Shown here: in pieces, positions 27,483-36,602 of the stretch
Position numbering within the stretch: the stretch's first letter is position 1
Layout of the letters: every line of letters starts with the position of its first letter
From: Pseudomonas persica
GTDB lineage: Bacteria > Pseudomonadota > Gammaproteobacteria > Pseudomonadales > Pseudomonadaceae
DNA length: 64,000 nt
Direction of reading: 5' to 3'
NCBI RefSeq assembly: GCF_900291015.1
Contig: NZ_OLKL01000010.1
Location: 248,367-312,366 of the forward strand
Program-made: the position numbers and the translations under genes
The notes under the pieces: generated by a model
The model's input: the letters and a program-made list of their open reading frames with translations, nothing else
Told to the model about the DNA's origin: nothing
Database searches by the model: none

Positions 27483-28409
27483 TCAGGCGGCGTTCTTGAG
27501 TTTCGGGTCCAGCGCATCGCGCAGGCCGTCGCCCATCAGGTTGATTGCCAGCACACTGAGCAGAATGGTCAGGCCGGGCAGGCTCACCACCCACCAGGCG
27601 CGCTCGATGTAGTCACGGGCCGAAGCCAGCATGGTGCCCCACTCCGGGGTCGGCGGCTGCACGCCAAGGCCGAGGAAGCCCAGGGCGGCAGCGTCGAGGA
27701 TGGCCGAGGAGAAGCTGAGGGTGGCCTGCACGATCAGCGGTGCCATGCAGTTGGGCAGCACGGTGACGAACATCAGCCGTGGCAGCCCGGCACCGGCCAG
27801 GCGTGCGGCGGTGACGTAATCGCGGTTCAGCTCGCCCATCACGGCGGCGCGGGTCAGGCGCACATAGGATGGCAACGATACGATGGCGATGGCGATCACG
27901 GTGTTGATCAGGCCTGGGCCGAGGATGGCGACGATGGCCACCGCCAGCAGCAGCGAGGGCAGCGCCAGCATCACGTCCATCAGGCGCATGATCGACGGGC
28001 CGAGCAGTTGCGGGAAGAAACCGGCCAGCAGGCCGAGCAGGATGCCCGGGATCAGCGACATCACTACCGACGACAGGCCGATCAGCAGCGACAGCCGCGC
28101 GCCCTGGATCAGCCGCGAAAGCAGGTCGCGGCCCAGCTCGTCGGTGCCGAGGATGAACTGCCAGCTGCCACCTTCGAGCCACACCGGCGGGGTCAGCAGG
28201 AAGTCACGGTACTGCTCGCTCGGGTCGTGCGGGGCGACCCATGGCGCGAACAGTGCGCAGAACACCACCAGGCACATGAAGGCCAGGCCCATCACCGCGC
28301 CTTTGTTGCGCGCGAAGGCTTGCCAGAATTCTTTGTATGGTGAGGGGTAGAGCAGGCTCTGGTCCACCGGGCTGGCCGGCGACACGGATTTCGGAATCGG
28401 GCTAGTCAT
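27483..28409 (-). CDS. dppC: dipeptide ABC transporter permease DppC
   Basis: This 308-residue inner-membrane permease has an N-terminal segment and first helix ([22 protein letters not shown]), the family motif [20 protein letters not shown], and the EAA-type loop in [23 protein letters not shown]. It begins 10 bp after dppB and pairs with it in the membrane. The start ATG has GAGG upstream. Confidence 0.95.
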   Translation of the reverse strand: MTSPIPKSVSPASPVDQSLLYPSPYKEFWQAFARNKGAVMGLAFMCLVVFCALFAPWVAPHDPSEQYRDFLLTPPVWLEGGSWQFILGTDELGRDLLSRLIQGARLSLLIGLSSVVMSLIPGILLGLLAGFFPQLLGPSIMRLMDVMLALPSLLLAVAIVAILGPGLINTVIAIAIVSLPSYVRLTRAAVMGELNRDYVTAARLAGAGLPRLMFVTVLPNCMAPLIVQATLSFSSAILDAAALGFLGLGVQPPTPEWGTMLASARDYIERAWWVVSLPGLTILLSVLAINLMGDGLRDALDPKLKNAA

Positions 28410-28419
28410 GGCGAGGGCC

Positions 28420-29430
28420 TCAGCGCTGATGACGGATGCGTGGGTTGGCCAGGCCGTAGAGGATATCCACGACGAAGTTGACCAGGATCACCAGGCAGGC
28501 GATCAACAGGATGCCGTTCTGGACCACGGGGTAGTCACGGGCACCGATGGCTTCGATCAGCCATTTGCCGATGCCCGGCCAGGAGAAGATGGTTTCGGTC
28601 AGCACCGCACCGGCCAGCAGCGTGCCGACCTGCAGGCCGAATACGGTCAGTACCGGGATCAGTGCGTTGCGCAGGCCGTGCACGAACACCACGCGGGCCG
28701 GCGACAGGCCTTTGGCACGGGCGGTGCGGATGTAGTCCTCGCGCAGCACTTCGAGCATCGACGAGCGGGTCATGCGGGCGATCACCGCCAGCGGGATGGT
28801 GCCGAGCACGATGGCCGGCAGGATCAGGTGCATCACCGCGTCTTTGAACGCGCCTTCCTCGTCGCTGAGCAGGGTGTCGATGAGCATGAAGCCGGTCTTC
28901 GGCTCGATGTCGAAGAGCAGGTCGATACGCCCGGACACCGGGGTCCAGCCCAGGCTTACCGAGAAGAACATGATCAGGATCAGGCCCCACCAGAAGATCG
29001 GCATCGAATAACCGGCCAGGGAAATGCCCATCACCCCGTGGTCGAACAGCGAACCGCGCTTGAGCGCGGCGATCACCCCGGCCAGCAGGCCGACGATGCC
29101 GGCGAACAGCAGGGCGGCGAAGGCCAGTTCGAGGGTGGCCGGGAACAGGGTCAGGAACTCGCGCCACACGCTCTCGCGGGTGCGCAGCGATTCACCGAGG
29201 TCGCCCTGGGCCAGCTTGCCGACGTAGTCCAGGTACTGGACCGGCAGCGGCTTGTTCAGCCCCAGGCGCTCCATGGCCTGGGCATGCATTTCGGGGTCGA
29301 CCCTGCGCTCGCCCATCATCACTTCCACCGGGTCGCCGGGGATCAGGCGTATGAGCGCGAAGGTCAGCAAGGTGATACCGAAAAAGGTCGGTATCAGCAG
29401 GCCAAGGCGTCGGGCAATAAAGCTCAACAT
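28420..29430 (-). CDS. dppB: dipeptide ABC transporter permease DppB
   Basis: This 336-residue permease starts MLSFIARRLGLLIPTFFGIT, typical for DppB/OppB, with the EAA loop in YIRTARAKGLSPARVVFVHG and the C-terminal TETIFSWPGIGKWLIEAI. The ATG follows AGGTAA by about 7 bp. It follows dppA1 after a 91-bp gap that contains a strong hairpin. Confidence 0.95.
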   Translation of the reverse strand: MLSFIARRLGLLIPTFFGITLLTFALIRLIPGDPVEVMMGERRVDPEMHAQAMERLGLNKPLPVQYLDYVGKLAQGDLGESLRTRESVWREFLTLFPATLELAFAALLFAGIVGLLAGVIAALKRGSLFDHGVMGISLAGYSMPIFWWGLILIMFFSVSLGWTPVSGRIDLLFDIEPKTGFMLIDTLLSDEEGAFKDAVMHLILPAIVLGTIPLAVIARMTRSSMLEVLREDYIRTARAKGLSPARVVFVHGLRNALIPVLTVFGLQVGTLLAGAVLTETIFSWPGIGKWLIEAIGARDYPVVQNGILLIACLVILVNFVVDILYGLANPRIRHQR

Positions 29431-29481
29431 TGTCGGGGTTACCTCATCAGGCCGTGGGGCGATCAGCCCGCTACGGTGGTG

Positions 29482-29510
29482 CCGCCGGTTCCCGTGTGGG
29501 TTGCCGGCGG
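29482..29510 (-). other. intercistronic hairpin between dppA1 and dppB
   Basis: CCGCCGG at 29482-29488 pairs with CCGGCGG at 29504-29510, enclosing an inner CCC/GGG stem. No T-tract follows on the minus strand, so it is not an obvious terminator. Such hairpins after binding-protein genes often protect the upstream mRNA so that binding protein exceeds permease. Confidence 0.6.
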
Positions 29511-29521
29511 TCGTTGTTGTT

Positions 29522-31132
29522 CTACTTCACCTTGGTGGTGGCGAAGTTGTTGTTGGTCAGAGGGTTGATCACGTAGCCCTCCACGTTGTCACGCATGGCG
29601 GTGAACATCTTTGGATGGGCCATGCTGATCCAGGGTTGGTCGTCATCGTACACTTTCAATGCCTGGTTATAGAGCCTTGCGCGCTCGTCGTTGTCGATCA
29701 CTTCGCGGGCGCGGCTGATCAGTTCCTGGAACTTAGGGTTACACCAGCGCGCATAGTTCTCGCCGCTTTTGGCGGCATCGCAACTGAGCAGCGGGCTGAG
29801 GAAGTTGTCCGGGTCGCCGTTGTCACCGCCCCAGCCGGTGGACACCAGGTCGGCCTCGCCTTTCTTGGCGCGGCGCAGCATCTCGGCCCACTCCATTACG
29901 CGGATATCCAGCTTGAGGCCGATCTGTTTGAGGTCGGCCTGCAGCATCTCGGCGGACAGGCGCGGGTTGGGGTTGGTCGGGCCGCCGCCATTGCGCGTGA
30001 ACAGTGTGATGACCGTGCCTTCGGGCACGCCAGCTTCCTTGAGCAGTTCGCGCGCCCTGGCCAGGTCGCGGGGCGGGTTCTTGTTCTCACTGTTGTAGCC
30101 GATCATGGTCGGCGGGTACGGGTTGACGCCGACCAGCGCGTTACCTTTGCCGAACAGCTGGTCGACGTGAGTCTGGCGATCGAAGGCCATGTTGATGGCT
30201 TTGCGCACGCGCACGTCGCTCAGGTATTTATGTTCGGTGTTCATCGAGATGTAACCGGTAACCAGGGCCTCGATCTCTTCGACCTTGAGTTTCGGGTCTT
30301 GCTTGATCGACGGCACATCATCGGGCTTGGGATAGAGCGCCACCTGGCACTCGTTGGCGCGCAGTTTCTGCAGGCGCACATTGCTGTCGGTAGCGATGGC
30401 GAAGACCAGTGCATCGGCCGGTGGCTTGCCGCGGAAATAGTCCGGGTTGGGCTTGAAGCGGACCTGGGCGTCCTTGTTGTAGCGTTGGAAGATGAACGGG
30501 CCGGTGCCGATCGGCTTGCTGTTGAGCTCGGCGGTCTTGCCGGCCTTGAGCAACTGGTCGCCGTATTCGGCGGAGTAGATTGAGGTGAAGGCCATGGCCA
30601 TGTCGCGCAGGAACGGTGCTTCCGGTCGGGTGAGGGTAATCACCACGGTGTGCTCGTCGGCCTTGCTGACCGACTTGAGCAGGTCCTTGAACCCCATGCT
30701 CTCGAAGTACGGGTAGCCGACGCTGGTCTTGTCATGCCATGGATGGTCCGGGTCGAGCTGGCGATTGAGGCTCCACAGCACGTCATCGGCGTTGAAGTCG
30801 CGGGTGGGCTTGAAGTAGTCGGTAGTGTGGAACTTCACTCCCTGGCGCAGGTGGAAGGTGTAGGTCAGACCATCGGCTGAAATGTTCCAGCGCTCGGCCA
30901 GGGCCGGCTGGATTTCGGTGGTACCAGGCTTGAAGTCGACCAGGCGGTTGAACACCGTCTCGGCCGAGGCATCGGCGGTGACCGCCGTGGTGTACTGGAC
31001 AACGTCGAACCCTTCCGGGCTGGCTTCGGTGCACACCACCAACGGCTTGGCCGCCAGCTGCGTGGCGCTGCCCAGCACCAGCGCTGCCAGGGCAAGGCGC
31101 AGCGGTAGCGATTTCATGAAAGCTTTCTGCAT
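29522..31132 (-). CDS. dppA: dipeptide-binding protein, first in permease operon (DppA-like 1)
   Basis: This 536-residue periplasmic solute-binding protein of the SBP family 5 binds short peptides. A signal peptide (LRLALAALVLGSATQLAA) precedes KPLVVCTEASPEGFDVVQY, VKFHTTDYFKPTRDFNADDV, the central GTGPFIFQRYNKDAQVRFKP and the C-terminal LVSTGWGGDNGDPDNFLSPL. I chose ATG 31132 (MQKAFMKSLP), with GGAG 10 bp upstream; ATG 31117 is possible. It lies next to dppBCDF and is one of three paralogues in the cluster. Confidence 0.93.
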   Translation of the reverse strand: MQKAFMKSLPLRLALAALVLGSATQLAAKPLVVCTEASPEGFDVVQYTTAVTADASAETVFNRLVDFKPGTTEIQPALAERWNISADGLTYTFHLRQGVKFHTTDYFKPTRDFNADDVLWSLNRQLDPDHPWHDKTSVGYPYFESMGFKDLLKSVSKADEHTVVITLTRPEAPFLRDMAMAFTSIYSAEYGDQLLKAGKTAELNSKPIGTGPFIFQRYNKDAQVRFKPNPDYFRGKPPADALVFAIATDSNVRLQKLRANECQVALYPKPDDVPSIKQDPKLKVEEIEALVTGYISMNTEHKYLSDVRVRKAINMAFDRQTHVDQLFGKGNALVGVNPYPPTMIGYNSENKNPPRDLARARELLKEAGVPEGTVITLFTRNGGGPTNPNPRLSAEMLQADLKQIGLKLDIRVMEWAEMLRRAKKGEADLVSTGWGGDNGDPDNFLSPLLSCDAAKSGENYARWCNPKFQELISRAREVIDNDERARLYNQALKVYDDDQPWISMAHPKMFTAMRDNVEGYVINPLTNNNFATTKVK

Positions 31133-31172
31133 GGGGTGAAGACTCCCTGCTTGCATTGATTCCAGCGTAGCC

Positions 31173-31202
31173 GCCACGGCCCGCAAGGCAGCGGGCCGTG
31201 GC
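31173..31202 (-). other. 12-bp perfect hairpin between opdP and dppA1
   Basis: GCCACGGCCCGC (31173-31184) pairs perfectly with GCGGGCCGTGGC (31191-31202) around a 6-nt loop. It starts 9 bp after the porin stop codon and has no T-tract. It may stabilise the porin mRNA or cause partial termination before dppA1. Confidence 0.7.
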
Positions 31203-31210
31203 GCCGACGG

Positions 31211-32590
31211 TCAGAGAATGTTGAATGGAATGGTGGTGACCACGCGGAACTCGTCCAGGCTGCCATCGCCCTGGTTCTTGCTGGCGCGGTGCGTGGTGTA
31301 GGTGGCGCGGATGCTGGTGTCTTTCAGCGGCCCGCTCTGCACCGCGTAGCTGGTACCGATGCCCCACTCGTAGTGGTTTTCGCCATCCAGGCCGTTCACG
31401 TCGTAGGCGGTGCCGCGGTAATGGGTACCGTCGATGCCCCAGCCGCGGGCGTTGTACAGGTTGAACTTCAGGCCCGGCACGCCGTACGGCGCCATGTTCA
31501 GCACGTAGGAAATCTGCAGCGATTTCTCGTTGGGGCCGTTGAAGTCCGACAGCAGCGAGTTGGCCAGGTAGATGCCGTTGGTTTCGTGCAGGTAGTCGAA
31601 GTACTCGTTGCCGTTGACCTGCTGCCAGGAAGCGCTGAGGGTGTGGGCCTGGTGGGTCAGGCCGAACGACAGGCTGTAGGTGTCGTTGTCGATCTTGCCC
31701 ATCTTCTGGCTGCCGGCGTCGACGGTCTTGTAGTAGTTCAGGCCGGTGCTCAGGCTGAGTACCGCGCTGTCGCCGAGCACGTGGTTGGCGCCGAAGTAGT
31801 ACTGGTTCCAGAAGTCGTCGACCTTGGTGGCGTACAGGCTGGTGTTCAGGCTCTTGAACGGCTGGTAGTTGACGCCGGCGGTGCTGGCGCGGTCGGTTTC
31901 CACGCCGGTGGCGCTGTATTCGCTGCGGAACTTGCTGAGGCTTTGTTCGGTACGTGGCGAGACGCGGTCGAAGGTGCCCAGGTCGAAGCTCAGGTTGTCG
32001 AATTCGGCGCTGTGCAGGAACGCACCCTGGAAGCTCGAAGGCAGGGCGCGGTTACCGATGTAGGCGATCATCGGCGTGTCCACGGACTGGCGGCCGACGG
32101 TGAGGGTGGTGTTGGACACGCGCGCCTTGACGTTGGCCAGGCCCATCTTGCTCCACTGGCCGATCGGGTCGCCATCACTGTGGGTCAGTGTGCGGTTGTT
32201 GGGGCCGGCGACGTCCTCGCGGTTCTGTTGCAGGGCGATGGCATTGTAGCCGGCGGCTTCGACGGCAAAACCGACGGTGCCCTGGGTGAAGCCCGAGCTG
32301 TAGTTGAGGATGGTGCCCTGCACCCAGTTCTCGCGGCTGTGAGTGGGGTGGCGGGTGCCGTCGCTCTTGTAGTACTTCCACAGCGGAGCACGCGCGGCGC
32401 GTTCGCGGGCGTACCAGTTGCGGGTGCTGCCTGACAGGCTCTGGCCGTCAATGAAACCGCTGGCTTGTTCCTGTTCGCTGCTGCTTTTGAGGGTGACGGG
32501 GACGAAGTCCTGGCTTTGTGGGTCGGCCTGGGCCACGGTGGATAAGGCACTGATGGATAACGCCAGTGCGGTCAAGGTGAATACTCTCAA
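31211..32590 (-). CDS. opdP: OprD-family outer-membrane porin, peptide-specific type (OpdP-like)
   Basis: This 459-residue porin of the OprD/OccD family probably admits dipeptides and basic compounds. A signal peptide (LTALALSISALSTVAQA) is followed by family motifs RNWYARERAARAP, WVQGTILNYSSGFTQGTVGF, VGRQSVDTPMIAYIGNRALP and a barrel. The start is TTG at 32590, supported by GGGAG 8 bp upstream and by the complete signal peptide. Its place inside the dpp cluster supports a peptide role, as for OpdP of P. aeruginosa. Confidence 0.9.
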   Translation of the reverse strand: MRVFTLTALALSISALSTVAQADPQSQDFVPVTLKSSSEQEQASGFIDGQSLSGSTRNWYARERAARAPLWKYYKSDGTRHPTHSRENWVQGTILNYSSGFTQGTVGFAVEAAGYNAIALQQNREDVAGPNNRTLTHSDGDPIGQWSKMGLANVKARVSNTTLTVGRQSVDTPMIAYIGNRALPSSFQGAFLHSAEFDNLSFDLGTFDRVSPRTEQSLSKFRSEYSATGVETDRASTAGVNYQPFKSLNTSLYATKVDDFWNQYYFGANHVLGDSAVLSLSTGLNYYKTVDAGSQKMGKIDNDTYSLSFGLTHQAHTLSASWQQVNGNEYFDYLHETNGIYLANSLLSDFNGPNEKSLQISYVLNMAPYGVPGLKFNLYNARGWGIDGTHYRGTAYDVNGLDGENHYEWGIGTSYAVQSGPLKDTSIRATYTTHRASKNQGDGSLDEFRVVTTIPFNIL

Positions 32591-32706
32591 GGTTAAAGCT
32601 CCCTTTCTTTTCTAGTTATGGCTGGCCTTGTGGGCCGGGTTTCTTGCTGAGGTGTTGCCAGGGTGGCCCGGGGTGACCGGGCTGAATCGGGCAGTGGTGT
32701 TGGCTG

Positions 32707-32806
32707 TGCCGGCCTCTTCGCGGGTAAACCCGCTCCCACAGGAACATCACAGGTTTCGGAGCTTGTGCCGTACCTGTGGGAGCGGGTTTACCCGCGAAGA
32801 GGCCGC
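32707..32806. repeat. REP pair inside the dpp cluster
   Basis: A standard inverted REP pair lies between dppA2 and opdP, both on the minus strand. It is the only REP inside the cluster and may attenuate transcription between the two. The gap of about 230 bp could hold a separate opdP promoter in its right part. Confidence 0.92.
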
Positions 32807-32819
32807 TGCAGGTTAAAAA

Positions 32820-34412
32820 TCACTCAACACTCACACCGGAAAAATCATTGCGCCCGAACGGGCTGACCTTGAATTCGGAAACCTTGACGCTGAGCGGTTG
32901 GTTGACCGTGGAATGCGCCACCGGGGTAATTGGCACCTGTTGCTTGAGCCGCTGCTGGGCCTGCTGGTACAAGGCGCTGCGCTGCGCGCGGTCGGTGACC
33001 TGCTTGGCCTGCTTGACCAGGCTGTCGTACAGCGGGTCGCACCACCGCGAGTAGTTATTGCTGCCGATGGCGTCGCAGTTGTAGAGGGTGCCCAGCCAGT
33101 TGTCCGGGTCGCCGTTGTCACCGGTCCAGCCGATCAGGGCGACATCGTGCTCGCCGCTTTTGATGCGCTTGAGGTACTCGCCCCATTCGTAGCTGACAAT
33201 GCGCACCTTGAAGCCGAGCTTGCTCCAGTCGGCCTGGAGCATTTCCGCCATCAGCTTGGCGTTGGGGTTGTACGGGCGCTGCACCGGCATGGCCCACAGG
33301 GTGATCTCGGTGCCCGGCTTGACCCCGGCCTGCTGCAGTAGCTGTTTGGCCTGTTCCGGGTCGAAGGGCGCGTCCTTGAGGCTGGCGTCATAGGACCACT
33401 GGGTCGGTGGCATGGCGTTGACTGCCAGCTGGCCGGAGTCCTGGTACACGGCCTGGATGATCGCCTGCTTGTTCACTGCCATGTCCATCGCCTGGCGCAC
33501 TTCCAGGCGGTCGAACGGTGGATGCTGGGTGTTGTAGGCGATATAGCCAAGGTTGAAGCCCGGCTGCTGCAGCACCTGCAGTTTGCTGTCGGCCTTGAGC
33601 GCCGGCAGGTCGGCGGGGCGCGGGTGCAGGGTGACCTGGCACTCGTTGCGGCGCAGCTTCTGGATGCGCACCGAAGGGTCGATGTTGATCGAGAACACCA
33701 GGTTGTCGATCTTCACGTCCTGCGGGGCCCAATAAGCCTTGTTGCCTTTGTAGCGGATCTGCGAATCCTTTTGATAGCGCTGGAACACGAACGGCCCGGT
33801 GCCGATCGGTTGCTGGTTGATGTCGCTGGGGCGCCCGCTGGCCATCAGCTGTTCGGCGTATTCGGCGGAGAGGATGGAAGCGAAGCTCATGGCCAGGTTC
33901 TGGATGAACGCGGCATCGACGCTGTTCAGGGTGAACACCACGGTCATCGGGGCGGATTTCTCGACGCGGGCGATGTTCTTGTCCAGGCCCATGCTGATGA
34001 AGTAGGGGAACTCGGTCGGGTAGGCCTGGCGGAACGGGTGGCCCTTGTCGAGCATGCGGTTGAAGGTGAACAGCACATCGTCGGCATTGAAGTCGCGGCT
34101 CGGGGTAAAGGCCTTGTTGCTGTGGAATTTCACCCCTTCGCGCAGGTGGAAGGTGTAGCGCAGGCCATCGTCGGACACCTCCCAGCGGGTCGCCAGGGCA
34201 GGGTGCACGGCGGTGCCGCCGCGCTCGAACTCGACCAGGCGGTTGTAGATCGGTTCGGCGGCGTCGTTGTCGGTGGCGCTGGTGTACTGGGCGGTGTCGA
34301 AGCCGGCGGGGCTGCCTTCGGAGCAAAACACCAGGTTGTTGGCCAGCAGGGCCGGCGATTGGCTGATCAGGCCCAGGGCCAGCAGGGCGCAAAGGCGGGT
34401 GGTATGGCGCAT
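32820..34412 (-). CDS. peptide-binding protein (DppA-like 2)
   Basis: This 530-residue SBP family 5 protein has a signal peptide (CALLALGLISQSPALLA) and motifs NNLVFCSEGSPAGFDTAQYT, VKFHSNKAFTPSRDFNADDV, GTGPFVFQRYQKDSQIRYKG, AMPPTQWSYDASLKDAPFDP and DVALIGWTGDNGDPDNWLGT. It closely resembles DppA-like 3 upstream and is more distant from DppA-like 1, suggesting tandem duplication. AAGGAC lies upstream of ATG 34412. Ligand preference is unknown. Confidence 0.92.
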   Translation of the reverse strand: MRHTTRLCALLALGLISQSPALLANNLVFCSEGSPAGFDTAQYTSATDNDAAEPIYNRLVEFERGGTAVHPALATRWEVSDDGLRYTFHLREGVKFHSNKAFTPSRDFNADDVLFTFNRMLDKGHPFRQAYPTEFPYFISMGLDKNIARVEKSAPMTVVFTLNSVDAAFIQNLAMSFASILSAEYAEQLMASGRPSDINQQPIGTGPFVFQRYQKDSQIRYKGNKAYWAPQDVKIDNLVFSINIDPSVRIQKLRRNECQVTLHPRPADLPALKADSKLQVLQQPGFNLGYIAYNTQHPPFDRLEVRQAMDMAVNKQAIIQAVYQDSGQLAVNAMPPTQWSYDASLKDAPFDPEQAKQLLQQAGVKPGTEITLWAMPVQRPYNPNAKLMAEMLQADWSKLGFKVRIVSYEWGEYLKRIKSGEHDVALIGWTGDNGDPDNWLGTLYNCDAIGSNNYSRWCDPLYDSLVKQAKQVTDRAQRSALYQQAQQRLKQQVPITPVAHSTVNQPLSVKVSEFKVSPFGRNDFSGVSVE

Positions 34413-34526
34413 GACAAGTCCTTTTACGTCTGTTTGCGCCGCCTCGGTGTACGAATGGCGGCAACAGGTCGCCTACCCCGCTGCGGGTAGCGGCGGGACG
34501 ACATGAAGAGGTGGTGAGGTCGGCGC

Positions 34527-34550
34527 GGCACCCGCTGCTCAGCGGGTGCC
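34527..34550 (-). other. 10-bp perfect hairpin between dppA3 and dppA2
   Basis: GGCACCCGCT pairs with AGCGGGTGCC around a GCTC loop. It begins 9 bp after the DppA-like 3 stop. No T-tract follows. It is the third such element in the cluster. Confidence 0.7.
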
Positions 34551-34559
34551 GTGGCTAGC

Positions 34560-36185
34560 CTATTTGTCCACGCTGACGCCGTAGAAGGAGTTCAGGCCGA
34601 ACGGGCTGATCTTGAAGTCCTTCACCTTGGCGCTCATGGGCTGGTAAACGGTGGAGTGGGCAATCGGAGTGATTGGCACCTGTTCCTTGAGAATGTGCTG
34701 CGCCTTTTGGTACAGCTCGGTGCGTTTGGCTTGGTCGGAGGTGGCCTTGGCCTGCTTGATCAGGTCGTCGTAGGGCTTGTAGCACCACTTGGAGAAGTTG
34801 TTGCCGTTCATGGCATCGCAGCCATACAGGGTGCCCAGCCAGTTGTCCGGGTCACCGTTGTCACCGCTCCAGCCGATCAGCATGGCGCCCTGTTCGCCGC
34901 CTTTGGAGCGCTTGATGTACTCGCCCCATTCATAGCTGACGATCTTCGCCTTGATGCCGACCTTGGCCCAGTCGGCTTGCAGCATCTCGGCCATCAGCTT
35001 GGCGTTGGGGTTGTACGGGCGTTGCACGGGCATGGCCCACAGGGTGATTTCGCTGCCTTCCTTGATGCCGGCTTCCTTGAGCAGTTGCTTGGCTTTCTCA
35101 GGGTCGAATGGCGCGTCCTTGATGCTGTCGTCATAGGACCACTGGGTTGGTGGCATGGCGTTGACGGCCAGCTGGCCGGCGCCCTGGTAGACCGACTCGA
35201 TGATCTTTTTCTTGTCCACGGCCATGTCCAGCGCCTGGCGGACTTTCAGCTGGGCCAGCGGGTTGGCCTCGTTGCTGCCCTTGACCTTGTCCATCACGTT
35301 GTAGGCGATGTAGCCGAGGTTGAAGCCGGCCTGGTCAGGCATTTGTAGTTTCTGGTCCTGCTTTAGCGGCTGGATGTCGGCGGGGCGAGGGAACAGGGTG
35401 ACCTGGCACTCGTTCTTCTTCAGCTTCTGCATGCGCACCGAGGCATCGGTGGTGATGGCGAAGATCAGGTTGTCGATCTTCACGTCAGCGGGTTGCCAGT
35501 AGTCCTTGTTGCCCTTGAAGCGGATCTGCGCGTCCTTCTGGTACTTGCTGAACACGAACGGGCCGGTGCCGATCGGTTTCTGGTTGATGTCGGCGGCCTT
35601 GCCGTCCTTGAGCAACTGGTCGGCGTATTCGGCGGACTGGATCGAGGCGAAGCTCATGGCCAGGTTCTGGATGAATGCGGCGTCGACTTCGTTGAGGGTG
35701 AACTTCACCGTGTGCTCGTCGAGCTTCTCCAGCCTGGCGATGTTCTTGTCCATGCCCATGTCGGTGAAGTACGGGAACTCGGTGGGGTAGACCTTGCGGA
35801 ACGGGTGGTCCTTGTCGAGCATGCGGTTGAAGGTGAACAGCACGTCGTCGGCGTTGAAGGTACGGCTGGGCTTGAAGTAGTCGGTGGTGTGGAACTTGAC
35901 CCCTTCACGCAGGTGGAAGGTGTAGGTCTTGCCGTCGTCAGAGACTTCCCATTTGCTCGCCAGGCCCGGGATGACTGCAGTGCCGCCACGTTCGAACTGG
36001 GTCAGGCGGTTGAACACGGTTTCGGCCGAGGCGTCAAAGTCAGTCCCTGTGGTGTATTGCCCCGGGTCGAAGCCGGCCGGGCTGCCTTCGGAGCAGAACA
36101 CCAGGTTGGATGCGGCGAGGGCCGACGGTGCGCCGGATAGCAAACCTGCACCTAGCAGGAACGGAATGACTGCGTGTTTGAGCAT
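34560..36185 (-). CDS. peptide-binding protein (DppA-like 3)
   Basis: This 541-residue SBP family 5 protein has a signal peptide (FLLGAGLLSGAPSALA), then SNLVFCSEGSPAGFDPGQYT, VKFHTTDYFKPSRTFNADDV, GTGPFVFSKYQKDAQIRFKG, AMPPTQWSYDDSIKDAPFDP and AMLIGWSGDNGDPDNWLGTL. It is the first gene of the dpp cluster, so upstream signals probably control the whole set. It is the nearest paralogue of DppA-like 2. Confidence 0.93.
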   Translation of the reverse strand: MLKHAVIPFLLGAGLLSGAPSALAASNLVFCSEGSPAGFDPGQYTTGTDFDASAETVFNRLTQFERGGTAVIPGLASKWEVSDDGKTYTFHLREGVKFHTTDYFKPSRTFNADDVLFTFNRMLDKDHPFRKVYPTEFPYFTDMGMDKNIARLEKLDEHTVKFTLNEVDAAFIQNLAMSFASIQSAEYADQLLKDGKAADINQKPIGTGPFVFSKYQKDAQIRFKGNKDYWQPADVKIDNLIFAITTDASVRMQKLKKNECQVTLFPRPADIQPLKQDQKLQMPDQAGFNLGYIAYNVMDKVKGSNEANPLAQLKVRQALDMAVDKKKIIESVYQGAGQLAVNAMPPTQWSYDDSIKDAPFDPEKAKQLLKEAGIKEGSEITLWAMPVQRPYNPNAKLMAEMLQADWAKVGIKAKIVSYEWGEYIKRSKGGEQGAMLIGWSGDNGDPDNWLGTLYGCDAMNGNNFSKWCYKPYDDLIKQAKATSDQAKRTELYQKAQHILKEQVPITPIAHSTVYQPMSAKVKDFKISPFGLNSFYGVSVDK

Positions 36186-36248
36186 GGTGGCCTCATTGTT
36201 GTCATTTTTCGATTGAGGTGGCCTCGTGAGCCGACCTGCGGATACTTA

Positions 36249-36264
36249 TGCAGGGTGCGTTCCC
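36249..36264 (-). promoter_or_regulatory. possible sigma-54 promoter for the dpp cluster
   Basis: On the minus strand GGGAACGCACCCTGCA has GG and GC exactly 10 bp apart and keeps much of TGGCACG-N4-TTGCA. Transcription would start near 36238, 53 bp before DppA-like 3. The remaining gene-free stretch 36265-36497 holds inverted repeats (GTACG-AA-CGTAC at 36304-36315; AAACGTTT near 36350) that could bind a regulator, and no credible gene. Confidence 0.35.
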
Positions 36265-36497
36265 AATGCAATATGCAGACGGATGATTGGCGCCAGAAAA
36301 GTGGTACGAACGTACATGGATGTCGCATCGGTATAACTTTCAGCGAAGTTAAACGTTTGCGTAGGCAAAATGATGGCTTTTTGCGAGATGTTGCTGGGCG
36401 GGGAGTTTGTAGGAAGCACCTGAATAGTGCGTAGGAAATTGCTGAAATTTGATTGTATGGGCTGCACTGCAGCCCATAACGATCGATTCAGCAGGGA

Positions 36498-36589
36498 CCC
36501 TGTGGGAGCGGGTTCACCTGCGAACACCGGCGAAGCCGGTGCCATGTACCGCGTTGCCTGCTTCGCGGGTGAACCCGCTCCCACAGGTG
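36498..36589. repeat. REP pair in reverse orientation
   Basis: A left unit reading CCTGTGGGAGCGGGTTCACC and a right unit GCGGGTGAACCCGCTCCCAC flank a small hairpin CACCGGCGAAGCCGGTG. It lies between the SIMPL gene (-) and the dpp cluster promoter region. Confidence 0.88.
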
Positions 36590-36602
36590 CTTCGTCAACT
36601 GC

